NCBI GenBank assembly: GCA_964396595.1
Contig: CAYNFR010000013.1
Location: forward strand, 16,334 to 80,333
Direction of reading: 5' to 3'
Length of the DNA stretch: 64,000 nt
From: CAYNFR01 sp964396595
GTDB taxonomy: Bacteria; Bacteroidota; Bacteroidia; Chitinophagales; Saprospiraceae
Part shown: positions 55,506 through 63,892 of the stretch, piece by piece
How positions within the stretch are numbered: the first letter of the stretch is position 1
How the letters are laid out: each line of letters begins with the position of its first letter
Notes under the pieces: generated by a model
Told to the model about the DNA's origin: nothing
Database searches by the model: none
The model's input: the letters and a program-made list of their open reading frames with translations, nothing else
Translations under genes and position numbers: made by a program

Positions 55506-57008
55506 ATGAGTCAAAGAATTATTATCCTATTAGTTATCCTTAGTCTAGGCTTAGCATCGTGTAGTAAAAAGTCCTCCGGTAAGGGAGCATCTTCAACCAC
55601 CGGATGGAAATATAATGATGCGGAGTGGGGTGGTTTTGAAAAATTGGACTACGAAGGTCAGATAAATGCGCCTAATCTCGTGTTAGTTACTGGTGGCACT
55701 TTTACCATGGGGCTTACAGATGAAGACGTGACGTATGATTGGAATAATATCGCTAGAAGAGTCACAGTCACCTCCTTTTATATGGATGAGACGGAGGTAT
55801 CCAATATTGGATGGAGGGAATACGTATATTGGCTATCGAACAAGTACGAAGATTTTCCTGAAGTAGCTATGGCGGCTATGCCCGACGAAAAAGTCTGGCT
55901 TGATGAACTTTCCTACAACGACCCACTCGTAGAGACCTATTTTAGACACCCTGCCTATGATGAGTATCCAGTAGTGGGTGTTACCTGGGATCAAGTACAA
56001 GATTATTGTAAATGGCGGACAGACAGAGTGAACGAGATGATTATGATCTCACGAGGTATATTAAATCCTACGCCGGATCAAAGAGGGAATGACGTATTCA
56101 ATACGGATGCATACTTGGCTGGTCAATACGAAGGAAATGTTCGTAAAAATTTACCCGATGTTAAAACTGGTGGTGAGAGACCTGTAAAATTTGAAGACGG
56201 CATACTTGTGCCTTCTTTCCGTTTACCGACTGAGGCTGAGTGGGAGTATGCAGCTTTGGGCCTGCAAGGCAATATGAAAAACCCCAAAGATGAGTTGATC
56301 TCTGACAGACGCACTTATCCTTGGAATGGTAAATCTCCTAGATATCAGAAGCGAAATAAAGATCAGGGTCGGATGTTGGCAAATTACAAGAAAGCAGCCG
56401 GAGACTATATGGGGATGGCAGGCAATTTGAATGATAATGCGGCTACTACAGCGCCTGTACGATCTTTTATGCCCAATGATTTTGGCTTGTATAATATGGC
56501 AGGCAATGTATCAGAATGGGTACAGGATGTTTACAGGCCTTTGACCAGCACTACTTTGCGAGATGCTGAAAATCACGATTTGAATCCTTTTAGAGGTAAT
56601 ATTTTTAGAGAAATTTCTAAAGATGAATATGGCAATTATTTGGAGAAGGATTCCTTGGGTCGAATGGTGTATAGAGAAATGACAGATGAAGAACTCTCTA
56701 TCAGAGAAAATATCAGGAGTGGGGACTCTAGGAATTTCCGTGATGGTGATGACGAAAATATCACCTACGAAACGGGTGTTTACACACTAATAAGCGATAA
56801 ATCACGTGTAGTTAAAGGAGGTAGCTGGGCAGACAGACTTTTTTGGCTATCACCCGGAGCTAGAAGATTTAAAGATCAAGACAAATCTGATCGTACAATT
56901 GGCTTTAGATGTGCTATGACACGCGTTGGCGGTCAAGCAGGAAATCAAGATGTAGGCGGATTATCATTCAAAGAAAAACCCAAGCCTGTTAAGAGAAAGT
57001 ATAAATAA
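55506..57008 (+). CDS. gldJ: Gliding/T9SS lipoprotein GldJ (SUMF1-fold)
   Basis: A 500-residue lipoprotein (lipobox LASC) with a formylglycine-generating-enzyme-like fold: LVTGGTFTMGLTDED, MDETEVSNIGWREYVYWL, FRLPTEAEWEYAALG, GLYNMAGNVSEWVQD and VVKGGSWADRLFWLSPGARRF. It is one of the GldJ/GldK paralogues. GldJ is preferred because no gldL/porL, gldM or gldN follows, and because in Flavobacterium gldJ sits beside porU and porV, as here. GldK/PorK remains the alternative. GldJ stabilises the T9SS ring component GldK. Confidence 0.78.
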   Translation: MSQRIIILLVILSLGLASCSKKSSGKGASSTTGWKYNDAEWGGFEKLDYEGQINAPNLVLVTGGTFTMGLTDEDVTYDWNNIARRVTVTSFYMDETEVSNIGWREYVYWLSNKYEDFPEVAMAAMPDEKVWLDELSYNDPLVETYFRHPAYDEYPVVGVTWDQVQDYCKWRTDRVNEMIMISRGILNPTPDQRGNDVFNTDAYLAGQYEGNVRKNLPDVKTGGERPVKFEDGILVPSFRLPTEAEWEYAALGLQGNMKNPKDELISDRRTYPWNGKSPRYQKRNKDQGRMLANYKKAAGDYMGMAGNLNDNAATTAPVRSFMPNDFGLYNMAGNVSEWVQDVYRPLTSTTLRDAENHDLNPFRGNIFREISKDEYGNYLEKDSLGRMVYREMTDEELSIRENIRSGDSRNFRDGDDENITYETGVYTLISDKSRVVKGGSWADRLFWLSPGARRFKDQDKSDRTIGFRCAMTRVGGQAGNQDVGGLSFKEKPKPVKRKYK

Positions 57009-57177
57009 TTGATTTGGTAACTAATCAATCAGATGCTTTCAAGTCAAAAAATCAGTCAACTTTTTGTTAGACAACGCTGCTTTTTGAGGGAATAGTCTCA
57101 CCTTTGGACAAGAGCGAAAATAGAGCGGCAGGATTATAGAAAATTGGCATTTTCTGAGCGAAATTGATTGTGACTAA
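57009..57177. other. Non-coding stretch after gldJ, part of a 650-nt gap
   Basis: No open frame or strong terminator was found between the gldJ stop and the antitoxin remnant. On the minus strand this is where the toxin partner of that antitoxin would lie; the translation is full of stops and shows no toxin motif. Confidence 0.45.
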
Positions 57178-57381
57178 TTAGTTAGCGCTTTCTAAGTCAA
57201 GATTACTAAAGGCAGTCAGTTCATTATCTGAAAGATAGTCTTTAAACAATTTGTTTGAGGCTTTTTTCTTTTGATGTTCTTCTTCTTGTTTGCATATCAT
57301 TCGCATGGATCGTTAGATCAAATAAACTCTTTTCTTCAACGGTAGCTTTTCTATTTCTTTTAGCCATTCGGTTGTATTCAT
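57178..57381 (-). pseudogene. Decayed antitoxin-like gene (single nonsense codon, toxin missing)
   Basis: One minus-strand frame of 67 codons reads MNTTEWLKEIEKLPLKKR, a TAA at codon 23, then KQEEEHQKKKASNKLFKDYL, NELTAFSNLDLESAN and a stop. This pattern (EIxxLPLxxR ... A-D/N-KLY-xDY ... ELTAFxxLD) matches, by my recall, small Bacteroidota antitoxins paired with MazF/PemK-like toxins. A GAA-to-TAA change would explain the stop. No toxin gene follows. Restart at the ATG of codon 26 is possible, so a shortened protein cannot be excluded. Confidence 0.5.
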
Positions 57382-57662
57382 AATCCACTATTGATGATTA
57401 CAACTCAGTGTTATGCATAAAATATACCCTTTTTCTCTCCTTTGTATCATGTTGATTGAATAATATCTTCTTGCCGCGCTTAGTGACTAAGGCGTTTTGT
57501 TAGTTCAATAAAAAGATATCTTATCATCTGTTCATAAGGCAGGAGTTGACTTTGTATAGCTTTCATTCGATACTGAACGCCTACGCTTATTTATTCTCTG
57601 AGAATAAATAAAAGTTACATTTCTATGACTATCTTTAAGTTTTTAATAATCTATCATTATCC
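57382..57662. other. AT-rich intergenic stretch upstream of the GMC operon
   Basis: No gene seen. A near-consensus -7 box TATCTTTA (57630-57637) lies about 25 nt before the Tat-signal protein gene and is the best candidate promoter. Confidence 0.35.
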
Positions 57663-58208
57663 ATGGAGCGAAGAAGTGCATTGGCAGGAATAGGTGGTCT
57701 GAGCATTGGGACTTTGTTACCTGTGGGGTTGTTACAATCCTGTCGAAAACTCCCCAATTCTAATGGCCTAGCCTTCACAACTGCCCAGATTGAATTAATA
57801 GATGAGATCGGTGAAGTAATCATCCCGGCAACTGATGACAGTGGTGGAGCAAAAGAAGCTCGTGTAGGCATAATGGTAGATAGAATAGTAGCGGCATGTA
57901 TATCACCCGGAGACAGAGAATTATTGACCGCAGGGCTCAGTGGTTTTGACCAAGTGCTTAAAGAAAGAAAAGGGAGGGTTTTTACACGATTGTCTCCTGA
58001 AGAGAGACATGAGTATATTGCGTCACTTGACAATGAAGCCCGCGTGTCTGATCAAACCCATTATTTCAGCTTATTAAAGAAATGGATAGTGTTTAGCTTT
58101 TTCACTTCTGAGGAGGGTATGACTAAGGCGCTCCGATATGTTGCCGTTCCAGGAAAACAAGTGGGAGATTATCCTTATAATGATGGGGATCGATCATGGG
58201 CATTATAA
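57663..58208 (+). CDS. Gluconate 2-dehydrogenase subunit 3 family protein with Tat signal
   Basis: A 181-residue partner subunit of membrane-associated GMC dehydrogenases. The N-terminus MERRSALAGIGGLSIGTLLP is a twin-arginine-type signal; in this family it lets the folded complex cross by Tat with the flavoprotein in tow. The conserved region TTAQIELIDEIGEVIIPATD and the later WIVFSFFTSEEGMTKAL match the family. It lies 10 nt upstream of the GMC oxidoreductase gene; tatC is elsewhere in the window. Confidence 0.88.
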   Translation: MERRSALAGIGGLSIGTLLPVGLLQSCRKLPNSNGLAFTTAQIELIDEIGEVIIPATDDSGGAKEARVGIMVDRIVAACISPGDRELLTAGLSGFDQVLKERKGRVFTRLSPEERHEYIASLDNEARVSDQTHYFSLLKKWIVFSFFTSEEGMTKALRYVAVPGKQVGDYPYNDGDRSWAL

Positions 58209-58218
58209 TTAAATCCAG

Positions 58219-59919
58219 ATGAGCACAGCTAATACGAACAACACATTTGAGGCTATCGTTATCGGCTCAGGCATTAGCGGGGGATGGGCTGCCAAAGAAT
58301 TATGTGATAAAGGGGTAAAAACCCTTGTCTTAGAACGAGGTAGAGATGTCAGACATATTGCGGATTACCCTACGGCCAGTTTAGATCCATGGGAATTTAA
58401 TAATAGAGGTCAATTACCTTATGACCAACGGCGTGAGGATCCGATAGTAGCTAGATGCTATGCCTATGATGAAGGGACGGAGCATTTTTTTATAAAAGAT
58501 AGAGAGCACCCTTATGTCCAGGAAAAGCCATTCGACTGGATACGTGGATATCAGGTAGGCGGCAAATCCTTGATATGGGCACGCCAGACGCAGCGATGGA
58601 GCAAGTATGACTTTGATAACCCCGTCAGAGATGGTTATGCTGACTGGCCTATCGGTTACGATGATATCAAAGATTGGTATGCACATGTTGAAGAATTCGT
58701 TGGTATAAGTGGTAATTATGATAATCTCGAGACATTGCCGGATGGTGTTTTCTTGCCTGCCTGGGAAATGAATGAAGTAGAGCGAGAAATAGCTGATCAA
58801 ATTATGAGGCAGTATAAGAATCGCCATGTTATCATCGGTCGATGTGCACATCTCACTGAGCCAAAGGACCAACATATCGCACAGGGCCGTGGCAAATGTC
58901 AAGCACGTAACCTATGTTATAGGGGATGTCCTTATGGCGCATATTTTAGCTCTAATTCCTCCACCTTGCCCCACGCTCAAAAGACGGGCAATCTCACATT
59001 AAGACCAGACTCTATTGTACACTCAATAATTTACGATAAAGAATCAGGCAAGGCTTCAGGTGTCAAAGTAATAGATCGACTCACAAAGGAGGAATTCGTC
59101 TTTTATGCCCGAGTTATCTTTGTCAATGCAGCATGTCTTAACACAAATCTTTTATTGCTCAATTCCAGATCAGAGCGATTTCCCAATGGCATGGGAAATG
59201 ATAACGGCTTGCTAGGCAGATATGTCGCTTTTCATAATTATCGCGGTTCACTTACCGCAGAGCTACCAGGATACGAAAAAAGCTACTACTATGGAAGGAG
59301 ACCATGTGCCGTCATGATGCCCAATTTTAAAAACCTTCACATTAAAGATCAAGATTTTACAGGGGGGTATATGACATTTTACTCTGCTTCTCGGGAGAGC
59401 TGGAATCGAAATGTTGAGGGTGAGCAGATAGGTGCGCATTACAAAGAACAACTATCAAAACCGGGGAAATGGTCGGTCTATATGATGATGCAGGGAGAGA
59501 CAGTCCCTCAGTCTTCAAATCATGTCAGGCTTAGCGAAAATCAAAAAGATGCATGGGGTATTCCTCAGCTCGTTACCTCTATAGATTATACTGAAAATGA
59601 CGAATTTCTGCTGGCAGACTTTCTTAATGAGGCAGAGCAAATGTTGAAATCAAGCGGGTGTATCAACATTAGAAAACTTGACAGCAAGCAAGCCCCAGGT
59701 CTTGATATCCACGAAATGGGTGGAGTGAGAATGGGTAGAAATCCTAAGACATCGCTAGTAAATAAACATAACCAGTTACATGCTTGTCCGAATGTATTTA
59801 TAACAGACGGGGCGGCTATGGCTTCCACAGGTGTACAAAATCCTTCGCTGACTTTCATGGCATTTGCAGCGCGCGCTGCAAATTTTGCTGAACAAGAGTT
59901 AAAGAAGGGGAATCTCTAG
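58219..59919 (+). CDS. GMC-family FAD oxidoreductase
   Basis: Glucose-methanol-choline flavoenzyme of 566 residues. FAD motif VIGSGISGGWAAKEL, GGKSLIWARQTQRWSKYDF, a Cys-rich stretch GKCQARNLCYRGCPYGAY, active-site histidine region DIHEMGGVRMG and C-terminal FITDGAAMASTGVQNPSLT are all present. It has no signal peptide of its own, consistent with export as a complex with the subunit-3 protein encoded 10 nt upstream. The natural substrate (a sugar, sugar acid or alcohol) cannot be assigned. Confidence 0.9.
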   Translation: MSTANTNNTFEAIVIGSGISGGWAAKELCDKGVKTLVLERGRDVRHIADYPTASLDPWEFNNRGQLPYDQRREDPIVARCYAYDEGTEHFFIKDREHPYVQEKPFDWIRGYQVGGKSLIWARQTQRWSKYDFDNPVRDGYADWPIGYDDIKDWYAHVEEFVGISGNYDNLETLPDGVFLPAWEMNEVEREIADQIMRQYKNRHVIIGRCAHLTEPKDQHIAQGRGKCQARNLCYRGCPYGAYFSSNSSTLPHAQKTGNLTLRPDSIVHSIIYDKESGKASGVKVIDRLTKEEFVFYARVIFVNAACLNTNLLLLNSRSERFPNGMGNDNGLLGRYVAFHNYRGSLTAELPGYEKSYYYGRRPCAVMMPNFKNLHIKDQDFTGGYMTFYSASRESWNRNVEGEQIGAHYKEQLSKPGKWSVYMMMQGETVPQSSNHVRLSENQKDAWGIPQLVTSIDYTENDEFLLADFLNEAEQMLKSSGCINIRKLDSKQAPGLDIHEMGGVRMGRNPKTSLVNKHNQLHACPNVFITDGAAMASTGVQNPSLTFMAFAARAANFAEQELKKGNL

Positions 59920-60078
59920 AATTTCATGTATTTTATGTATACCAACCGGAGTGAATATTGATCTATAAGGCAATCAGATTGCTATCAAATATTGCCGAAC
60001 ATTTAAAAAAGTGCCATTGAACTTCAATAAATGTGTATCAATGCATTAGATATATTTCAAAACCGGAAGTTTGATATC

Positions 60079-60113
60079 TGTATCACGAGCAACTATTGGT
60101 AGCATGTGATACA
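60079..60113. promoter_or_regulatory. Inverted repeat TGTATCAC / GTGATACA upstream of the haem-copper monooxygenase gene
   Basis: Perfect 8-bp arms at 60079-60086 and 60106-60113, separated by 19 nt, 45 nt before the start codon. A further TGTATCA occurs at 60034-60040. The spacing and position suit a dimeric regulator, but no regulator gene is adjacent. Confidence 0.4.
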
Positions 60114-60157
60114 AGCATGGCGCATATTTCGTTTATATTGAGCTACGAAAGATATAC

Positions 60158-61516
60158 ATGATGACAAAACAAAAATTTGTTGGTGCACTACTTATCTCTT
60201 TGATCGTCATTAATGGCTGCCAAAAGCCGGCTCTTGGGGAGGAAGAAGTAGAAAAGTCCACGTGGCAAGTCATACAGTCGGAGATTCTGGACAAAGCTTG
60301 TATTAGTTGTCATGTATCAGGGTCGAGTTTTGCTAGGCAGAGTGACCTAGTATTAACCGCTGATGTCGCTTACGAACAATTAGTGGATAGACTTCCACAT
60401 AATGAAGCTGCACGACGTGACGGACTTGTGCTTGTCGGTCGGCGGGGGTTGTTGAGTTTATATGATAGCTACCTGTGGGAGAAGATATTTTTTGCAAATT
60501 ATGATCACTTCTATAATGATCACCCAGAATACGGAGAGTTAATGCCTATCGGTGGGCCTTCTCTCACCAATGGAGAATTAAAACTTATCAGCGAATGGAT
60601 ACGTGCGGGTGCGCCGAAAACTGGGGTAGTGGCAGATGAAAATTTATTAATAGACACAGAGAGATTTGTTATAGAAGATGATGAATATGTACCTCTTGCT
60701 CCACCGTCATCAGGTCTTCAACTAAATCTGGGGCCATTTGAGGTAGTAGCTAATAGAGAAAGAGAATTCTATTATTTTATGCCTCTCAATAATCCGACGG
60801 AACTTTATGTTAATAGGGTAGAAGTGAACATGCGATCAGGTAGCCACCATTTTATCTTATACGACTATCCGGGGGATATAAAACCTGCTGCCGGGATCTT
60901 TAGAGATTTTTATACGCCTACAGGAACTTTTAATCTAGAAACAGCGCTGTCCGTCATCAATCAGCGATTTGTGTTTGGTACTCAGATCAGAAAGACAGAT
61001 TATCGCTTCCCTGAAGGAGTGGCACTCAAAATTCCTGCTCAGGCGGGCTTTGACCTCAATAGTCATTATGTTAATCGCACTGAATTACCAAAACAAGGAG
61101 AAGTGTCCGTTAATCTGCACACGATTTCTGCCGATCAGGTGAAGTATGTAGCGGAAAATATTTTTGAAAATTATACAGATATACTGATTCCGGCCAATCA
61201 AACAGTCACACTCAATCGTCAAAGCTCTTTTAGAGAACGGATGAATGTGTTTCAACTCACGTCTCATGCGCATGAAGCCATGACTGAATTTAAAATTTTT
61301 ATAAAAGGTGGCCCGCGAGATGGTGAGCTAGTTTATGTCACACGTGATTGGGAACACCCACCTATAATAAATTATGACCCGCCGATTATTCTTGAAGATG
61401 GTCATGGGCTAAGAGCTGAAGCGACCTATAAGAACACGACTGATAAGGCATTGCGTTTTGGTCTGAGGAGTACGGATGAGATGATGATCATTTTCGGTGC
61501 ATTTTATCGGGATTAA
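60158..61516 (+). CDS. Lipoprotein fusing a c-type haem domain to a PHM-like copper monooxygenase domain
   Basis: A 452-residue lipoprotein (lipobox INGC). Residues about 40-155 form a small cytochrome-type domain with haem motif CISCH (48-52) and a likely axial methionine, Met129 (ELMPIGG). Residues about 190-450 resemble copper type II ascorbate-dependent monooxygenases (PHM/DBM): the CuA ligands are His230-His231 (GSHHF) and His303 (NSHYVN); the CuB ligands are His370/His372 (SHAHEAM) and Met442 (TDEMMIIFG). All expected metal ligands are present, so it is predicted to be active, with the haem perhaps passing electrons to copper. The substrate is unknown. It follows the GMC gene on the same strand after 238 nt. 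Confidence 0.8.
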   Translation: MMTKQKFVGALLISLIVINGCQKPALGEEEVEKSTWQVIQSEILDKACISCHVSGSSFARQSDLVLTADVAYEQLVDRLPHNEAARRDGLVLVGRRGLLSLYDSYLWEKIFFANYDHFYNDHPEYGELMPIGGPSLTNGELKLISEWIRAGAPKTGVVADENLLIDTERFVIEDDEYVPLAPPSSGLQLNLGPFEVVANREREFYYFMPLNNPTELYVNRVEVNMRSGSHHFILYDYPGDIKPAAGIFRDFYTPTGTFNLETALSVINQRFVFGTQIRKTDYRFPEGVALKIPAQAGFDLNSHYVNRTELPKQGEVSVNLHTISADQVKYVAENIFENYTDILIPANQTVTLNRQSSFRERMNVFQLTSHAHEAMTEFKIFIKGGPRDGELVYVTRDWEHPPIINYDPPIILEDGHGLRAEATYKNTTDKALRFGLRSTDEMMIIFGAFYRD

Positions 61517-61672
61517 GGACTCTTAAGCTTGTTATTTTTCAATTTTTTTTTTGTGTAAAAGCTTTGACACATAGTTTTACAGACTGTTTACACAAATCTT
61601 CGCAAAGAAAAAATAAGCTATTAACTCCTATTTAAACATACAGAACCTAATCATATGAAAATAGGTATTCAG

Positions 61673-62995
61673 ATGAAACGGGTGTTTTTTTTACTGCTAA
61701 GCTTATTGGCGGCTTGTACTAATAATGAGTCTCAAGCGCTTTACGGAATAAGTACCGAAGATACCTATATGGACTCTCTGATGACAGAGGTACAGTTAAG
61801 TACTTTTCAATACTTCTGGGATGGTGCAGAACAGTACTCCGGTCTGGCGCGAGAACGCATCCATCTTGATGAACTAGCGCTTGATGCACATCTGATTACA
61901 TCCGGTGGTACGGGGTTTGGCGTAATGGCCATATTGGTCGGTATTGAACGAAACTTTATTAGTCGCGCAGAAGGCTTACAAAGATTAGAACGTATTACCA
62001 GTTTTCTAGAAAATGCAGATCGATATCATGGTGTATGGGCGCATTGGATAGATGGAAGGACAGGTCGAACAGTGCCTTTTAGCCCGAAAGATGACGCTGC
62101 TGATCTGGTAGAAACGGCATATTTAATACAAGGTCTACTCTGCGTAAGACAGTATTTTAAAGATGGAAATGAGAAAGAACGTGCCTTGTCCGACAGGATA
62201 GATAAACTATGGAAATCTGTAGAATGGCGACATTTCCGCGGCGCAGACAAGGAGAACGTGCTTTTTTGGCATTGGTCGCCTGACTATGCTTGGGAAATGA
62301 ATTTCAGAATCAAAGGCTACAATGAGTGTCTGATTACTTATGTCCTTGCTGCTGCATCGCCTTCATACGGAATCGATGCTGATGTCTATCATCAAGGGTG
62401 GGCAGATGGTGGCAAAATAAAGTCGGACGAAGATGCCGCACTTCCATTGTATCATCAAGGTGACGAGCCGCTTGGGGGGCCTCTTTTCTGGGCTCAATAT
62501 TCTTTTCTTGGTTTAGATCCTCGTAATCTGCGCGATCGATATGCGGATTACTGGAAACATAATGTAGGTCATACCCGCTTAAATTACGAATATTGTGTAG
62601 CTAACCCATTGAATTATAAAGGATATGGAGAAAATTGCTGGGGCTTGACGGCAAGCTATTCTATTAATTTTTATGCGGCTCATAGCCCAAAGCATGATGT
62701 CGGTGTCATCACTCCTACCGCAGCCTTGTCCTCCATGCCCTATACACCTGAGGAGAGCAAAAGAGTGTTGAAGTATTTTTTTGAAAACAAACAGGAGAAG
62801 ATTTATGGGCCATATGGTTTTTATGATGCATTTAGCGAACATTATGAATGGTATCCACGTCGATATCTAGCCATAGATCAAGGACCTATAATTGTCATGA
62901 TAGAGAACTATCGGAGTCAGTTATTATGGAAACTCTTCATGTCTTGCCCTGAAATTGATTCTGCCTTAACCAAGCTAGGATATGAATCTTGGTAA
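61673..62995 (+). CDS. Glucoamylase-family lipoprotein (GH144-type beta-glucanase)
   Basis: About 440 residues with a lipoprotein signal (MKRVFFLLLSLLAAC). The catalytic domain shows FQYFWDGAEQYSGLARER, TSGGTGFGVMAI, ETAYLIQGLLCVRQYF, WHWSPDYAWEMNFRIKGYNE, GPLFWAQYSFLGLDP, YGENCWGLTASYS and LAIDQGPIIVMIENYRSQ, the pattern of the Glyco_amylase/GH144 (alpha/alpha)6-barrel family. Characterised GH144 members cleave beta-1,2-glucan, but specificity here is inferred. The frame opens at 61655; the second ATG at 61673 gives the lipoprotein signal. It follows the haem-copper gene by about 150 nt. Confidence 0.85.
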   Translation: MKRVFFLLLSLLAACTNNESQALYGISTEDTYMDSLMTEVQLSTFQYFWDGAEQYSGLARERIHLDELALDAHLITSGGTGFGVMAILVGIERNFISRAEGLQRLERITSFLENADRYHGVWAHWIDGRTGRTVPFSPKDDAADLVETAYLIQGLLCVRQYFKDGNEKERALSDRIDKLWKSVEWRHFRGADKENVLFWHWSPDYAWEMNFRIKGYNECLITYVLAAASPSYGIDADVYHQGWADGGKIKSDEDAALPLYHQGDEPLGGPLFWAQYSFLGLDPRNLRDRYADYWKHNVGHTRLNYEYCVANPLNYKGYGENCWGLTASYSINFYAAHSPKHDVGVITPTAALSSMPYTPEESKRVLKYFFENKQEKIYGPYGFYDAFSEHYEWYPRRYLAIDQGPIIVMIENYRSQLLWKLFMSCPEIDSALTKLGYESW

Positions 62996-63064
62996 ATCAC
63001 TTGACCTTGGACTTTAGTCCAATAATCGAATTCAATAACAATAACTTTATATAGCAATAACGGC

Positions 63065-63892
63065 TTAAGGCAATATCACATCTTTAATCGTAAATGGCAC
63101 TACCTTAATCGCTTCTGCTACATGAAGATTGATGACCAAAGTATAATCAGCTTCGATATCCTCGCCAAAATAGTAAGTCTTCATGCCATCATAAAAACTA
63201 TGACCTTGATTCGTTAGCTCGGTACCATCAGGTTTTTCGACTCTTACACTGACTATTCGACTTTCATCACCGGATATAGATAAGTTGACTTGCGGATATG
63301 ACCAATCATTGTACGCAAATGCACTCATAATTTCGGAGACTGCCTGCATCATTTCTTGCACTTCCGGGGTTTGCTTAGCGATTTCTTCTTCACGCAATTT
63401 TTGCTGTTCTTCTACGAGATTCTTGTACGAGTCTTGTGTGATTAATCGCACATCTAGATTCTTTTCCTTCGGAAGTAGATCGACAGCTGTTTTGGAAAGA
63501 AATTTTGGGATTTTGACTATACCACCATTTTTCTCGGTAGGGGAGTAAAATTCTAATGTGCCACTGACTTCTTTAATAGTTTCTGCTTTTCTTGAGGCAT
63601 TTTGAATATACACAGTAGCTGAGGTATAAGTTCCGGATATGTCGGCAAAGTCTGTCTTGGAATCTTGATCGATTAGATCAAACCCCTGATCATCTTCCAC
63701 CTTAGATAGATTCGCAATTCGGACAAATTTATGGCGACGTAATTCGTCGCCAGTAATGCCCATTCGTAATTCGGTGCGATTACTATAGTAACTATCACCT
63801 GTTGATCTGGATTCATACACCTGTTCTACTGCTACTCGTTGAGAAATAAGGAGTGCAGGGATCAGTAAAATTAATAAGGTTGCTGCTTTCAC
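63065..63892 (-). CDS. Secreted protein of unknown function
   Basis: I do not recognise this 275-residue protein. It has a signal peptide (ATLLILLIPALLISQ), then beta-rich segments (TYTSATVYIQNASRKAETI, VSGTLEFYSP), a charged helical stretch (LVEEQQKLREEEIAKQTPEV) and a C-terminal beta region (EADYTLVINLHVAEAIKVV). There is no lipobox and no T9SS tail, so it is probably periplasmic or outer-membrane associated. Convergent with the GH144 gene. The only upstream DNA in the window is about 100 nt with no clear promoter. Confidence 0.6.
   Translation of the reverse strand: MKAATLLILLIPALLISQRVAVEQVYESRSTGDSYYSNRTELRMGITGDELRRHKFVRIANLSKVEDDQGFDLIDQDSKTDFADISGTYTSATVYIQNASRKAETIKEVSGTLEFYSPTEKNGGIVKIPKFLSKTAVDLLPKEKNLDVRLITQDSYKNLVEEQQKLREEEIAKQTPEVQEMMQAVSEIMSAFAYNDWSYPQVNLSISGDESRIVSVRVEKPDGTELTNQGHSFYDGMKTYYFGEDIEADYTLVINLHVAEAIKVVPFTIKDVILP

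Noticed and set aside
55506..57008. Annotation as PorK/GldK at the head of a porKLMN operon
   Set aside because: No porL, porM or porN genes follow, and linkage to porU/porV matches the gldJ position in Flavobacterium; kept as an alternative only.
58414..58902. 162-residue minus-strand frame inside the GMC gene
   Set aside because: Antisense shadow of a strongly supported flavoprotein; no domain or start context.
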